64,000 nt of DNA, taken from positions 1 through 64,000 of the forward strand of contig CAVYWD010000009.1 in the NCBI GenBank assembly GCA_963772225.1, in the 5' to 3' direction. Both the position numbers and the translations under genes were made by a program. Within the stretch, counting starts at the first letter, position 1, and every line of letters starts with the position of its first letter. The DNA is from CAVYWD01 sp963772225 (GTDB taxonomy: Bacteria; Myxococcota; Myxococcia; Myxococcales; UBA5297). The notes beneath the pieces were generated by a model. It saw only the letters and a list, made by a program, of their open reading frames with translations. It was not told the DNA's origin and ran no database searches. Shown piece by piece: positions 25,401 through 40,400 of the stretch.

Positions 25401-28400
25401 CGCTCTCGAGCACGACCTTGAGCGTGGTCCCGTCGACCAGGAAGACCTCGCGTCCCACGCGCTCCACTTGCCGCAAGTTCCCTGCCGCGAAGGCCGTGCT
25501 CTGCGCCGGCGCAGTCGGCGTCCCCACGTCGAACGAGAGCAGCCCGAGGCCGCCCGCCGCTGCCAGCGCCCCGCGCCGATAGGGCGTCAGTCCCCCGACG
25601 ACATCCGCGAGAGCGACGGTCGCCAGGCGGCCTGGCGCGCCCGCCGGCGAAGGCAGCGTGCGCACGTCAATCCCGGACTCCGTGGCGGCGAGCAGCAAGC
25701 CACCGGAGACCACGAGCGAGCGCGCGTCGAGGATTTCCTCGGAGACGAACGCCGGCTGGTGCGGATTGCGCACGTCGACGACCCGAAGCATCCCATCCGC
25801 GCACGCGAGGTAGGCCACTCCCCGCGCAACCGCCATGGCCCGCACCGAGGGCGTCGCCAGCGTGCCCAGCAGAGTCAGCGCCTCGCCGTTCGCCCAGCTC
25901 GACCCGGCGAGGATCTTCAGCCCGGCGCTCGTCCCCACCAGGGCTAAGTCGCCGTCGCGCTCGGCCGCCGTCGCCGGTGCCGTCCCGATGTTCGTTCCCG
26001 AGAGAAGAATCCCGCCCGAGGCATTGAAGTCCCCGACCACGATGGAGTTGAGACCAGGGCCGGTCCCGTTCGCGGCCCACAGCGCCGACCGGCCGCTCAC
26101 CAGGTCGCTCGTATTTCCGAGCGAGACCAGCTTGGGCGCGAGCGGATCGCTTGCATCGACCAGGTATGGGTGCGCCCCGTCGGAAGCCACGATGGCCCCG
26201 GCGTGCGAGCCGATCCGCGCCACCGCCGTTGCGTTGCTCGAGACGAGCGACGGCGCCTCCAGGGCGCTCACGTCGACCACCTGGAGTCCCTGCGCGCCGA
26301 GCGCCACGAACCCGAGGCCGCCGCGCACGGCGACGCCGGTCGGAGCCGCGGGCGTCGGGTACTCCGCGACCGCCGCGAGCGACGGCGACGCGCCGCGGCT
26401 GAGCCTGCCCAGGGTCACGCCGCGCGGGGTCGTGACGAAGACCGAGTCGCCGAGCACGGCGATCCTGTCGGCCCCGGCGAACGCGCCGCCGGCCGCCGAC
26501 GTCGCCACGGGCGCCGAAGCCCCGACCACGACCCGCGTCGCCTTCGCAGTGCTCACGTTGCCCGCGCGATCCATCGCGGTCGCGGCGACCTCGAGCGCGG
26601 TCCCTTCCGGCGTAGAGAGCGGCACCGCGAAGCTCAGGGCATCGCCGCCCGCACCGACGACCACGCCGCCGAGGGTCGCGGTCAAGCTCAGGCGCTCGAG
26701 GCCGGCCGCATCCGTCGCCGAAGCCGTCGCAACGACCTGCGAGCCCGCCGACACCGCCGAGCCACTCGGCTCCACGGTGAGCGCGAGCGTCGGTGCGACG
26801 AGGTCGTCGACCACGGTGAGGACCAGTGCGCCGGGCGCCGAGGCGCGGCCCTGGGAATCGAACGCAATTGCCGTAATGGGGACGTTGCGCGCCCCATCGA
26901 CGAACGGCATCGTCAGCGCGGCCTCGAACGGCGGCTGATCGACGACAATTTGTTCCACCCCATCCACTGAGAAGCGGACTTCGGCCACTCCAGTCATCGG
27001 GGTAAGGGTCGCCTGTACCGCCACTGCGCTACCCTCGTAGATCGGCCCGCTGCCGATTCGCTGCACGCTGACGAGAGGACTGCCGGGCGTGAGGTCGTGC
27101 TGCACCAGCACCGGGGCGGTCGTCGGGGGGCCGGACCGGCCCTGCGCGTCCTGCGCGACGGCGGTGACGGTGACGAGGGCGTCCGCGCTCTCGGCGGGAG
27201 CCGTGAGCTCGGCCGAAAGCTCTGGCCCGCTGACCACCACCGGCGCGCCGCCGTCGATGGAGAACGTCACCGAAGCGGCCCGCGCGGGATCCTGAGGAAC
27301 GGCGAAGACGCGGAACTGCGTCCCTTCGAGGACCGCCGATGGAGCGACGACGGACGACAGCAGGGGCCCGCTGCCGTCATCGACGAGAGCGACAGTGGCC
27401 TGGGCGGCGGAGGTGTTTCCCGCGAGGTCCCGCAGCCGCAGCTCGACGAGCGCGCTCCCGGGCGCGGTGGGCATGTCCACCGTCGCCGGCGCGCGGTTGT
27501 CGCTGACCTCCATGACCTGGCCGTTCACCCGGAGCTCCGCGGTGAACGCGCCCAGCGCATCGCTGGCGCCGGCGATGGACGCCCCCAGCGCGAGCCGCGA
27601 GCCGGGCGCCGCCGTCGCAGGTAGGCCGAGGGAGACCGAGGGCGCGGCGGCCGGGCGCAGGAGCGCGAGCCGCTGCACGCCGTCGTCCGCCGCCGCGAAG
27701 ATCTCGTCGCCTGCCGCCGCGGCGACTCCGGCCATCGCCGGGTAGAAGCCCGCGCTCCGCGGCGCGCCGCGCACGTCGTAGACGACCAGGCCCTGGCCCG
27801 TGCCGACGAGCAGGAACGGCCCGCGCGCAACTGCGCTCAGCGCCGCGGCGGGGAGCGCGTCTTGGCCGTCGTCGGTAAAGGCCGCACCCGACGGGCTGTA
27901 GCAATGGACCGACGCCGCCGCGGCGCAGGCGCGCCCGCCGGCGACTGCCGCGACCGCGGTGGCGCCGGGCGCGGCGACCTGGCGCGTGAGCCGCGGCGCG
28001 AACGGGACCGAGAGGTCCACCTCGAAGAGCTGGCCTCCGCCCACGGCAACGAGCCTGCGGCCGTCCAGCGAGAATCGCGGCTACGGGCCCGAGCGGCAGC
28101 CGCCCCAGAAGCGCGCCGTTCGGATCGCGGACCTCCAGACCCTCGTCCGAGGCGAGGGCGAGGCCATCCGCGAAGCTCGCCAGCGCGGCCGGCGCTCGGC
28201 GCAGCGGCACGGCGATGTCGGGCGCAGGCCCCGAGAGCGCGACGAGGTCGAGCTCACCCGTGCCCAGCACGCTCTTGGCGATGGCCGCGCGGTCGCGGGC
28301 GAAGGCCACGCCCACCGGCGTCCCGACCACGGTCCGCGTCGAGAGCAGCGAGAGGTCGGCGCGCGACCGGACCTCGAGCGCGCCCGCCCCGCCCCGGTCG

Positions 28401-31400
28401 CTGCGCAGCACGAGCAGCTGATCCGCCTGCGCCGAGAGCGAAACCGCGGGCTCGCGCGCCTCCAAGGAAAGCGCCACCTGCGTCGCTGCTGCGCGCGCGA
28501 AGGCCGCGAGCGCTCCGTCCGCGCTGGCGACGGCCTGCTTCCCGTCCTGGGCGGTGGCCGAGGCTCCGACATGAACGGCATCGCCTTCAGCGGCGAGCGG
28601 CAGCGTGAAGCTCGCCGTCCCGAGCGGCGCCTGGCCCAGAGAGGCGCCCGCCGCGGTCGCGAAGACCGCACCCGACGCCGAGGCGCCGCCATCGGCCGTG
28701 GCGCGAACCGAAGAGCCACCCAGGAACACCGGGCCCGCGGGCAGCGTCGCGAGGCTCAGCAGCGGAGGCGGCAGGCCGTCGGCGGCAATGGTGATGGCGC
28801 GCGTCGAGGCCGCGCTCTGCTGGCCCGACGTGTCGGTCGCCACCGCGCGCAAGGTCGAAATCCGCGGCCCGGCTCCCGACACCGGCGGCGCGACGAAGGT
28901 GTGCGTCCACGGCGGCGCCGCCAGGGTCACCTGCTCTCCGTCGAGCGACAGCTGCACCGAGGCCACGCCGCTCGGCGACGCCGCGTCCGCGGCGACCGCG
29001 ATCGGCGCGCCTTCCACAAAGGAGGCGCTCGCCGCAGGCGAGACGATGGCGACGTAGGGCTTGGCGACGCTGGGCACGACCGTGAGCGTCCGCGTCGCCG
29101 TGCCCACGTTGCCGCGGGGATCCAGCGCCCGCGCGCCGAGCACGACGGGCTGCGCCGCCGAGACCGCGGGCGCGGTCCACCGGTAGATCCACGGAGGCGA
29201 GGCGAGGGTCGCCACGTCCACGCCGCCGGCCGAGAAGACCACCGAGCTCACGCCGTTCGCGTCCTGCGCGGACGCGCGCAGCTCGATCGCCGCCTTCGAG
29301 GCAATTTGGATTCCCTCGTCCGGTGCCGCGAAGGAGATGGCCGGAGCCGTCGCATCGCGCGTCACGGTGACCACGACCGGCCCCGCCGTGGTGGGCTGGT
29401 TCTTGTCGTCGACGGCGATGGCGGTCAGCTGGTGCTGCTCCGAGGTGCCGGCGATGGCGCCGAACCGATGCGCGCCGTGAAGCTGGAAGCTGGCCGCGCC
29501 AATCGCGTTGGCGCGCGCAATCGGGCTCCCGTCGAGGCGGATTCTCGAGCGAGGAGAGCGCGTGGTCATCGGCGGCCGAGACCAGGGCGTCGAGCGCCGA
29601 ATCCTTCCTCGAGCGTCAGGCTCGCGACCGCCGGCGCCAAGAAGCTGCAGCTCGGCGGGCTGTCGGCGGTGATCTGGACCGTGACGTCGTCGGTGGCCTG
29701 GTTGCCCGACGGGTCGCGGGCCGTCGCGACCAGGCGCGACGCGGTGTTCGCCGCGCTGGCGGGCCAGCGATATCGGAAGGCGAGCTGACCGCTCGAGCTG
29801 GCCGGCGGGACCGCTACCCCGTCGACCTGGAGCGTCACCGAGACGCTGTTCGAGTCGTCGTGGGCCACTGGGACGATCACCCAGTCCGCGTCGGCGGCGT
29901 ACTTGGAGCCGGGCAGGACCGTCACCCCAGCGATGGTCAGGGAGACGGTGGGCGGGACGACGTCCACCGTGCGGAATGAGGTCGACGCGCTCATCGCGTT
30001 TCCGCTGAGGTCGGCAATCCCGTCGGCGGAGAGCACGTAGTAGGTCGTGGAGGCGAGGCTCGCCGCCGGAGCGAACACGGCGCTCTGACCATCCGCACCC
30101 AGGCTCGCGGCCCCGGCGACCGAGGGGCCGCTCTGCAGCGCAAGCTTGAGCGACGCCACCGAAGCCGGGTCGATCGCCTCATTGAAGTGGACGGCGAAGG
30201 AAGCGCCGAGCGGGACGTTGTCAGAGCCGACGACGTCCATCGGCTCCCAGCGGACGACGGTCGGCGGCGTGCGGTCGGCGCGCGCCACGGCGGCGGCGAG
30301 GTGGAGCGGCGCCGCGCCGGGCTGCGCCAGGTCGAGCGCCACCGGCCCGGGGGCGCCCGCGGGCACCAGCGCCTCGAACCACGTCGGGTTGATGGACTGA
30401 ACCTGGGCGGGCACCCCACCCAGCTGGACCGCGAGGCCGCGGGTGAAGCCCGTGCCGGTCACGCGGATCCATCCGCCGCTGACGTCGAGAACCGCGGGGC
30501 TCACGGAGGTCACCGCCAGGGGCGCGACGTAGGCGAAGCCGCCAGGCAGGTCGACCTCGTCGCCGGCGCCATTGCGGACCTGGACGAGCGCCGGGCCGGC
30601 CGCTGCGGCCGGCGGCGCCACAACGCTCAGCGAGGCGGCAGAACCGCCGGCGATATTTGCCGCGAGCTGGCCGCCGAACTTCACCGCGGTGGCGGCGTCG
30701 AACCCGGCGCCGGTGAGCGTCACCGGATAGCCCCCGGCCACGTCTCCGGCGCTCGGGGTCACCGAATCGACGCGCAGCGAGGACGCTCCTGGGCCGCCGA
30801 CGAAGTTGAAGCTCCACGGCGCGTCGACCGCGCCGCCCACGAAGGGCGCGGCGCCTAGGCCCACGCGCGCCTCGTAGACATGGCCCGCAACCAGCGCGGC
30901 CGGCGCGAAGCGCACCGAGGCACCCGCGATGGCGCGCGTTCCTGAGACCGGCGCGCCGCCGTCCAGGACGTCCAGGCTGGTCGTTGCGGCGACCGTGAGC
31001 GGCAGGGCCCCGGGAAGCGACACGGCGACCGCGCCGCCCGGCGCGAGCGCGCCGCCCGGGAGCGGCGAAACCGATGCGGGCACCGGGTACGGCAGCTCGA
31101 ACACGTCCGTCCCCGATCCGCCCGCAGCGACGGCGGCGCCGTTGACGAACGCGAAGGCATCCTTGGTTCCGACGGCCCAGGTGCCGAACGTGCGCTGCGC
31201 GAGGGCATCCGACGCGTCGAGCAGCGCGACGCTTTGTCCGCCGCCGGCGAGGATCCACGGGCCGGCCATCGCGATGCCCGTGGGCGGAGTCGGCGCGCCG
31301 CTCCAGGTATTCACCACCGCGGGCGCCGCGGGATCGGCCGCGTCCACGACCCGCGCGCCGTCCGCGACCGCGACCGCGAGGGTCGTCCCGCTCTGGGCCA

Positions 31401-34400
31401 TGGAATGTGCCGACAGCGCCAGGCCCGCAATCGGCAGTCCGGAGATCGCGCCCAGCGGAGCGAGCGAGCCGTCCGAGAGGCTGTGCAGCTCGAGGCTCGC
31501 CGTCGGGCTCTCGTCCACGAGCACCGCGAGCGATGACCCCGCGACCGCGAGTGCGCGCACCGTCCCGCCGCCGACGTAGCTCTGCCCCACGACCTGAAGG
31601 CGGCCCGCGACCTCTCCGACGAGGGTCAGCTCGCTCCCGCCCGACGCGACGAACACCTCGTCCGCGGTCGCCGCGACGGCCGAGAGCGCGGTCCCCGGCG
31701 GAGCCACCTGGACGCGGTCGAGCTCCTGCGGCGCGCACGGGGCCAGCGGCCCGCTGCCGCAGCCGCCCAGGGCGTAGCGCACCAGGGCGCCGTCGCCCGC
31801 GAGGTAGGCCTTGTCGCCCACCACCGTCAGCGCCGTCGCGCCGGCGACGCCCGCCACCGACCCGAGGGGCTGCGGGCTCTCGGGCGCCGAGGCGTCGAGC
31901 GCGAGCAGCAGCCCGGCCGAGGCGTCTGCGACGAGCAGCGCCGAGCCGACCGACGCGACGGCGTCCCCGCGCTGGCTCAGCTCGGCGATCGGCTTGAGCG
32001 TGAAGGTGAAGCCCTTGGCGAGCGTATCGCTCGGCGGCTGCGCCGGGCCCGGCGTCGCCACCTGGACGTCCACGACCCCGGTGACCCCATCGGGCACCTC
32101 CACCAGCAGCGAGCCCGCCGACTCCATCGCCACGCCGCGCGCCGGCACGCCGCCGAAGAGGACCTGCGAGCCGCCGAACAGGCCGGTGCCGGTCAGGGTG
32201 ACCCGTTGCCGGCTCTCGAAGGGCGCGTCGTCGGGCGCGATGCCCGCGATGTGCGGCAGCACGAGGTACCGGTAGGCGCCCAGCCGCAGGTCGGACAGGC
32301 CGCTCGGGTTCTTCACTTCGACGGCCGCGGCGCCCGCCTTGCCCGGCGGCGCGACGACCTGAATGCGCTCCCCGCTCGCGTCGACGGAGACCACTGTGGC
32401 CGGCGCGCCGCCGAACTCCACCGCGCAGCCGGCGAGAAAGCCCGTGCCGAGAATGGAGATGGCCTCACCGCCGGCCTCGACCCCGAAGGCCGGCTCGGCC
32501 CGCGCGATCGCCGGACGCTCCTCCGACGCGAGCGCCGCGGTGTGGAAGCGGACCACGGCCTCGGCTCCCAGCGCACCGCCCTGCAGATCCGAGAGCGAAG
32601 CGCCGATGCGGATCCGGTACGCCGATCCCAGCGCGAGCGCCGCCTGCGGCTGAAGCACCACCTTGCCACCCGCGGGATCCGACGAGACGCGCCGCGCGAC
32701 GTCCACCGCCGCGCCGGCGTCCGTCTCGAGCGAGACCGCGCCCGCGCTCGACGGGTCCGGCATGTCGGTGAGAATCACCTCCACCGCCGAGCTCGCGGGC
32801 GCCGTGTCGCCCTCGCCCGGGCTCGTGGCGCGCAGCTCGATATGGTCCAACGCCACCGAGGCGAGCGCCCCCGCGAGGCTGCCGCTGGCGTCCTCGGGCC
32901 TGTCCAGCGGGAGCTCGACCGGAGTCCCGTTGACGTCCAGCACCAGGGTGCCGGCGAGCAAGTAGCGCCCCATGAAGGCAACCGTCTTGACGTCTCCGGT
33001 CGCCGCCGCCGTTCCGAGCGCTTTCGCCGGCTGGCCCACGGGCGCGCTGAAGCGCTGGATCTTCCCGCCGCCGGCGGCGACGGTGGCGATGCCGCCCTCG
33101 ATCAGGGTCTCTTCCGCGGACATCCAGTGGCTGCCGAGCGGGTCCGTGAGCACCAGGGCGCCTGCGGGCGCTGGCGCGGTGGGGTCGGCGAGCTCGATCA
33201 CCGCGACCTCGGCGAGCTTGCCCAGCGCCGCGAACGCCCGCGTTCCCTCGACCGCGATGTGTCGCGCCGGCCCGGTCAGCGGCACTGAGCCGACGATGGG
33301 CAGGTCGCCCTTGCGCGCATCCAGGACCAGGAGCAGCGGGTTGGCCGCGTCGCCGCTCGAGGCGAGCAGGTACCGGCCGTGCACGGCGAGCGCCGTGGCG
33401 CCTCCGGCGAGGCTGCGCTGCCCTACCAGCAGCGGCAGGTCGGCCTCCCCGCGCCGGAACGCCGAGACCCCGTCGCCGTCCGCCACGAAGAGCAGGTCGC
33501 CGTCGGAGACGACGTCCACCGAGGCCTGGCTCGCCGCCAGCGTCCCGAGGACCGACGGCTGCCCGGGCAAAGTCACGTCGACGACCTTCGTGCCGGCGGT
33601 ACCGGCGGCGACATAGAGCGTCGAGCCGACCTTGACGACCCGATGCGACCCTCCGTCGCCCGGGAAGTCGAGCTGCACGATTTTTTTGACCGCCGTGGGC
33701 TCCCCGAGGTCGGCGATGAGGAGCCCGCCGCTGCTCGCCTGCTTGTGGGAATAGAGGGTGCCGTCGCGGCCGACCACGTCGGTCTCGCCGCCGACGGCCG
33801 CGTACGCGACCCCTCCGTCCACGATGAGGTGTGCGATCGGCGGTGTATCGAGCCTGGCGACCGCCCCCGCGCCATAGAGGAACGACTGCGGCCGGGTGAA
33901 CGATTCGGCGCCCAGGATCGCCTGCACGTCCACGAGGCCCGGAGACCCTGGCGGCGCCACGGCGGTGGCGAGCGTGGACGAGGTCACGCGAACGTCGAAG
34001 GACCCGGTCTGGCCGAAGATCACGCCCAGCCCCGGCAGGAAGCCCGCGCCGCGCAGGGCCACCGTCACGCCGCCCTGCTGCCCGGAGCGGTCCGGCGCCA
34101 ATGAGAGCAGTCGCAGGGGGTCGCGGTAGACGAACCCGCCCAAGAGGTCCGCCTTCAGGCCGCTGGGGTCCACCACCTCCACCGCCGCCGGCCCCGTGGC
34201 GAGGCCCGGCGATGGCGGCATCACGACGTCCAGGCGGTCGGCCGCGGCGTTCGTCACCAGTGCCTCGACCCCGCCGACCCGGACGGTCAGGCCCGCGCGG
34301 AAGCCGCTGCCATGGATCGCCGCGACGGTGCTCTGGTCGACCAGGCCGCTCGCCGGATCCACCGAGGTGATGACCGGCTGGAGCGCGCCCGACTCCGCCA

Positions 34401-37400
34401 CGGTGAAGCTGAGGTGCAGCGGGAACGCCAGGGGCCGGGTGTCGAACGCCTGGACGCCGTCGATGTCGACCAGGACCACGGTCCCCGGGGTGAGCGGCAG
34501 GTCCGGCTTGAACTCGAGCGTCGAGCCGCGCAGCGCGAAGATGACGTTGCGCGCCCCGGCGATCGGCGCGCCGCCCGCCGTCACGGCGAAGGTCGCGGCG
34601 GTCACCGACGGCGGCGCCACCGGCTGGTTGAACTGGACCTCCACCCGCGCGTCGGGCGCCGCCAGGGAGCCGTCCGAGGGCTCGGCGCTCACCGCGAGCA
34701 GCTCGTCGGGCGGCACCGCGATGAGGGTGTCCGAGCTGTCGTTGGCGACGAAGAGCGTTCCGCCGGCCCAGGCGAGGCCAGCGCCGATTCCCCCGGCGCC
34801 GCCGAGGTCCGCGCTGAGCGGCGTGGACTGGATGGCCCTGGGGTGGGCCTCGTCGGAGAGATCGAAGACGAGCAGGCGCTGCCCGAGAGTCACGTACGCG
34901 CGGCCCGAACGAACCGCGAGGCGGCTGCGCACGAGCGCCTCGTAGCTGCCTCCCGCGCCGGAGACGACCGCGTCGCCGAGGCGTACGCCGGCTCGGTCGT
35001 AGAGGGTGAGGTGCAGATCGGGGCCCGACGGGGCGAGGCTGCCGCCGGTGATCTGCGAGGTCAGGGCGTAGAAGCGATCGGCCCCGAGGTCGAGCGCCAG
35101 CGGATCGGCATCCAAGGGCACGGTGCCCATGAGCGGGAGCGCTGGGTCGCTCGCGTCGAAGGTCTGGACGAAACCCGCGCCCGCGCCCGGGTCGGTCGAG
35201 GTGACGAAGGCGAGAGTGCCCTCGATGCGCACGCCCGTCGCCCAGCCGACGGTGAGCGCGCGGGCGACCTGGTAGGGCGTCTGCGGCGGCACCACCGACA
35301 CCGCGCTGAGCCCGAAGCTGTCGGTCGCGAGCAGCGCCAAAGAGCCGCTGACGTCGAGGCCGCGCACCGGCCCGTCGGTGGGGACGCCGCCGAGGCGGAT
35401 GGGCCTCTCCTCGAGGGTGACGTCGAGGATCTCGAGGCCTTCGTAGTTGGGCGTGGGCACGCCGGCGTAGAGGGTGTCGCCGACGAGCTTGATCTCCGAG
35501 GCCACGCGCGGCGGGAAGCCCGGGAGGTCCATCGTGGTCGAGACCGGCAGGTCGTAGGAGTAGGTGGCGACGAGGACCGGATCCTCGCCGGGCCGCTGCA
35601 GCGCGATGGAGACCAACGCCGAGGCTGCGCCGCGCGGGGTGGTGAAAGCGAGGGTGGAGAGGTCGACGAGGTCGACGTCCACGCCGTCCTTGTCGCCGAT
35701 TCGGACTTGGGTGCCAGGCGCGAGCGCCGAGCCGGGGACCGTGAGGGTGACGCGCTGGCCGCCCTCCACGGGGCCGTGATCCGGGCTGAGTGAGGCGTGG
35801 GCACCGGGGAGGTCGTCCAGGTAGAGCAGCCCCAGCGCCAGGGTCGCTGAGATTCCGCCCGCATCCTGGACGACGACGTCCGCCGGCCCGGTCGCATCCG
35901 CGGGTGGAGGCGTGATCTGCAGCGCTGTGTCTGAGACGACGGTGAACGCCGCGTCCTTCCCGCCGACGAGGACGTGGTTGACGCCGCCGAGACCGGTGCC
36001 CGTGAGCGCCAGGCTTCCGCCCCCGGCCTTCGGGGCCGTGGGCGGGCTCAGCGACGCGATCGCGGGCGCCCTGCCGCCCGCGGCTGCCGTGTGGAATCGG
36101 GTGCGCAGCGGAATGAGCAACGAGCCGCCGCGCTGGTCGGTGACCGCATCGTCGACCTGGAGCTCGTAGTCGGCCAGCGGCTGGAGCGGCTGCTGGGCTG
36201 TGGCGGTGATGGCGTAGGTCAGCGTCGCCGGGTCGGCGGTCACGGCGAGCGCGAGCGCGACCACGCCCGAAGGCCCCAGCAGGCGCACGCTCGCGTCGTT
36301 CACGCTCGCGGGCGCGAGCGGGCGGTTGAAGCGCGCGACGAGCTGGGTCGTCGACGGCGGTACGAGCTCCTCGCGCGCGGGCGCCGTGCCGGTCGCGAAG
36401 GTGAACGGGAGGGACATCTCGGTGAGCTGGTTGCCGCCGGCGAGGTAGAGCCGGTCGGAGACCGGGAGCATGTCCCAGGCGGTCTCCGTGTTGCCGCCGC
36501 TGACCAGGGCGGGTTGGCGAGGGTCGGAGATGTCCACCAGGACGGAGCTGCCCGAGGCGGCCGCGACGAAGAGCAGGTCGCCGACGACGCGCAGGCGCTG
36601 CGGCATGCCGGGCGTGTTCGACAGTTCGTGGTCGAAGGGGATGCGGGTGATCTCCTTCAGGTGCGCGAGGTCGGAGACGTCGACGAAGAGGAGGCCATAC
36701 TCGGCCGCGGCGACGATGGCCACGTCGCGCACGACGGCCACGTCGGTCAGGTCGTAGGGGTAAGGCAGGATCCCGGCGGGCTGCGCCCCGGGGTTCGCTG
36801 AAGCAAAGGCGTAGAGCGACCCGTGCGGATCAAGCGGATTCTCTTGGCAGTCCGTAACCCGCTGGGGAACGTTGATGCTGCCATTGGGCGGCTTTGGGAG
36901 ATCGCGACAACTCGGTCCGGATTGAAAAGCCGTCCCCTCGTGCTGTCCCCCGGTGACGAAGAGACGCCCCGAGGACATCGCGGCGCCGAATGGCTCGGCG
37001 GGAGTCACCCCTGGGAGCAGCACCGTGCCGACCACCATCGGATCGGTTGAGAAGCGCGCATCCACCACGAGAAGGCTCCCGCCGTTCCCGAGGGCCGGGC
37101 CATTCTGGCCGCACTGCGCGATGCCGGCCGAGACGACGACGCTCCCGGTCGCGGTCGGCACTACGCGCGTGGAGTAGCCGTCTATCCGAGCCGTCCCCAA
37201 CAGAGCGAGCTTCGCCGGGTCGGTGGAATCGAGAATCGCGAGCCCGTTCTCGCCGTTCGCGATGAAGAGCTTCCCTCCCCGCTCCGCCACGTCCAACGAG
37301 TCGGCCATCAGCTCCGGCTGGAGCACGGGGCCGGGAATCACGCCGCACTTCTCGGCGACGAACTGATCGATCTCGCCCTGGGGAGGCTGGATGAGCGCAC

Positions 37401-40400
37401 CGCCGGCTGCGCGCGGGGTCCCCTGCGCCGAGACGTCGAAGCTGGCAGCTCGATAGGATTCCGGAGCGACGCCTCCGCCCATCAGCGGCCCCATCCAAGG
37501 GTAGCTGACGGCGTTTCCGCCCCAGGTCAGGCCACTCAGAGGACCGGACCCGGAGCCGCCCCCATTGCTGCCCGCGGCCGCAAAGAGCAAGAGCGGATTG
37601 GCCGAGTATTGCGCCAAGGCCACCGGCGCGACCTTCTCGACCTTCTCCTTGCCCGCGAGCGATAGCCCGTAGCCCACGCTGTTGGGCGCCGCGCTGCGCT
37701 GCAGGCCATCCGCGGAGATCGCGAGCACCTCGGCTGGGCCGAAGAAGCCCGGAGGCGCGACCGCCTCGAGGTGCGTCAAGGTCTTCACGTCGACCGACGT
37801 GGCCGGCAGGCCGCGGATCTGCACCCGCATCCCGCCGAGCGGGCTCGTCCACGCCGGGAGGAAACCGGCGCCGGTCAGCGTCACTGTGCTCCCGCCCTCG
37901 GGATTCAAGAAGCGGGGCGACGCGTGGTCGACGGAGAGTGGCGCCACATACAAATAGCCGCCCGGCCGCCGATCGCTCAGGCCAGTGGAATTCACGACCT
38001 CCACGTCCGCCAAGCCCGGCGCTCCGGGAGGCATCAGGACCGTGAGCCGCGCCGTGGATACGGCGAGCACCGACGCAGGCACCCCGCCGATGCGCACCGC
38101 CGTCTGGTCGTCGAAGCCGTCGCCCAAAAGCTCGCAGACCGACCCGCCGGACGCCGGCCCCACGCGCGGCACGAGCTGCTCGAAGTGCGGCGCCGGCCCC
38201 GGCCCCGAGGCAGACAAGAAGTCGACCGAGACCGGGGCGATCAACGCCTTGCCGTCCGGAGTCTTCAAGTCCGTCGTGACGCCCAAATGCATCGCCGCGT
38301 TGGCAGGGAGCTGCTGGGCCAGCCGGAACAGCGCGGTGCTCACCGGCTCCGCCGCCGTCCCTGCCTCGAGAGTTCCCAGGAGAGTCTGGCCGTTCGCCGT
38401 CAGCGAAAACGCCGCCGCCGCGCTGTCCGGCGTGATCTGCGTCGAGAAGACCGCCATCGCCGACGAGAGGTCCAGCGGCACGACGTCGCCTTCCGAGACG
38501 CTCGTCGTCACGAGGGTCAGCTCGGCCGCGTCCCCGAAGTCGAAAGACCAGCCGCCCGCCCCGTGATCGCGGAAGCTGAAGAGCCGCGTTCCGCCCGCTG
38601 CGACCCCGACCGCCGCCCCGCCGTTCGCGCCCGTCACGTGGTAGAGGACCTGGGCGCCGGCGAGGTTGGAGAGGTCCACCACCGCCACTCCCGCGTCGCC
38701 GGCGGCCACGTAGGCCAGGTCGCCGACCAGCGAAACGTCGGAGGCAAACCCTCCCACGTCGACGGCCGCGATCCGGACGGGCGCCGAAGGCTTCGAGACA
38801 TCCACCAGCACGAGCCCCTCGTCGCCCGCGGCGACCGCCGCGAGCGCGCCCCTCAGGCGGACGCGCTGCACCGACAGCGGCTGGAGGTTCCCGAGCTCCG
38901 CCGGCGTGCTCGCGACCGAAATCAATGAGAGCTTCCCTGCCCCCACCCGCAGCGAGGAGAGATCGCGCGGTCCGATGCCCGCGGCCGCGAATCCCTTCTC
39001 GATGGACACAGCCTGCACGGCGGGGGAGATCGGCACCGCGCTGATGGGGAACGGCGCGTGGGCGGGCGCCGGCGAGATGTCGAGCGACTGCAGCCCGTCC
39101 CCGGCCGTCGCCGCCATGAGGCGATCGCCGCGGGCGTCGATGCCGTAGGTGCCCTCGACGCCCGTCTGCTGCGTGTAAAGGACGCGCGGATGGTATGGGT
39201 CGCCGACGTCGACCACCGCGACGCCTCCGTACGCCGGGTAGAGCGGCCCGCTGGGCGAGTCGCTCTGCACGCTGCGCAAGCCGACGTAGATCAGGTCTCC
39301 CCCCTCGGGCGGATAGGAGATGGAGACCGCCTCGGCCGAGAAGGTGGCCGAGCCGATGATCCGGTCGTCGACGCGATCGCCGTTTTCATCGATGAGGTCG
39401 GCCTTGCGGTCCGGGGGAATCGCGAGCCCCGCATACGGCCCGAAGCGGTAGAGACCCGAGAGGTCGATCACCTTCAGGCCCCCGTCGACCAGGAAGGCCC
39501 AGTCGCCGATCACCGCCGCGTCGTAGACGCGGTGCCCAAACGCGATGGACGACGTCGTCGGCTGATCGAACGTGAAGCCCTTGGACAGCGTGGCGTGGGC
39601 GCCGTCCGGGTTGACGACCGTGACGTCCGCCGGCCCGCGCAGGCCGTTCGGTGTGTAGGTCTCGAGGCGGTCGACGCCCAGGACCCGCGTCTGAAGGCCA
39701 GGCTGTCCGGCGAACAGCACCTGAACGGTCCCGGTGGGCGAGAACCCGGTGCCGGCGAGCAAGACGCGCGTCCCGCCGGAGGTGGGTCCGCGGTTCGGCG
39801 AGGCCGACGCGAGCGTCAACGGCGCGACGTACCAATAGCCGCCGAGCTGCAGCGCCCCGGTCCCGGACGGGTTGCGAACCTCCACCGCCGCGGTTCCCTC
39901 CGCCCCCGGAGGCGTCTGTAGCGTGATCGTGGTGCCGTCGGCGGAGACCTGCTGGACGTCCGCGGCCTGCCCCGCGAAGCGCACCTCGAGCCCCGGCTCG
40001 AAGCCCGTCCCGTTCAGCACCACCGTTGTGGCGCCGGCGGTCGGCCCCTGTCGAGGCGCGATCTGCGCGAACGTCACAGCCGTCGCCGTCGGGCTCGACG
40101 CGGTGGCGAACTCCATGGTGAACGGCGCCGCCATCGGCGAGCCACTCACCGCGTCGTGCAAACTGTCCACCGCGACCCGATAGCTGCTCGCCGTGGCGAG
40201 CGGGTGCGCGGGGACGATCGCCAGGTTGGCGCCCGCGCTGGTGACGGTCGCCGGCTCGACCACGCCGCTCACCGAACCGTCGAGGCGTGTCAGGCGGACG
40301 GTCGTCGAGCTCGCGTCCGCCACCGCGCGGTTGAGCTCGAGGGAGATCGCCGCCGTCGGAGGCACGCCCGTGTCGCCGTCCAGTGGCTGGCTCTTCACGA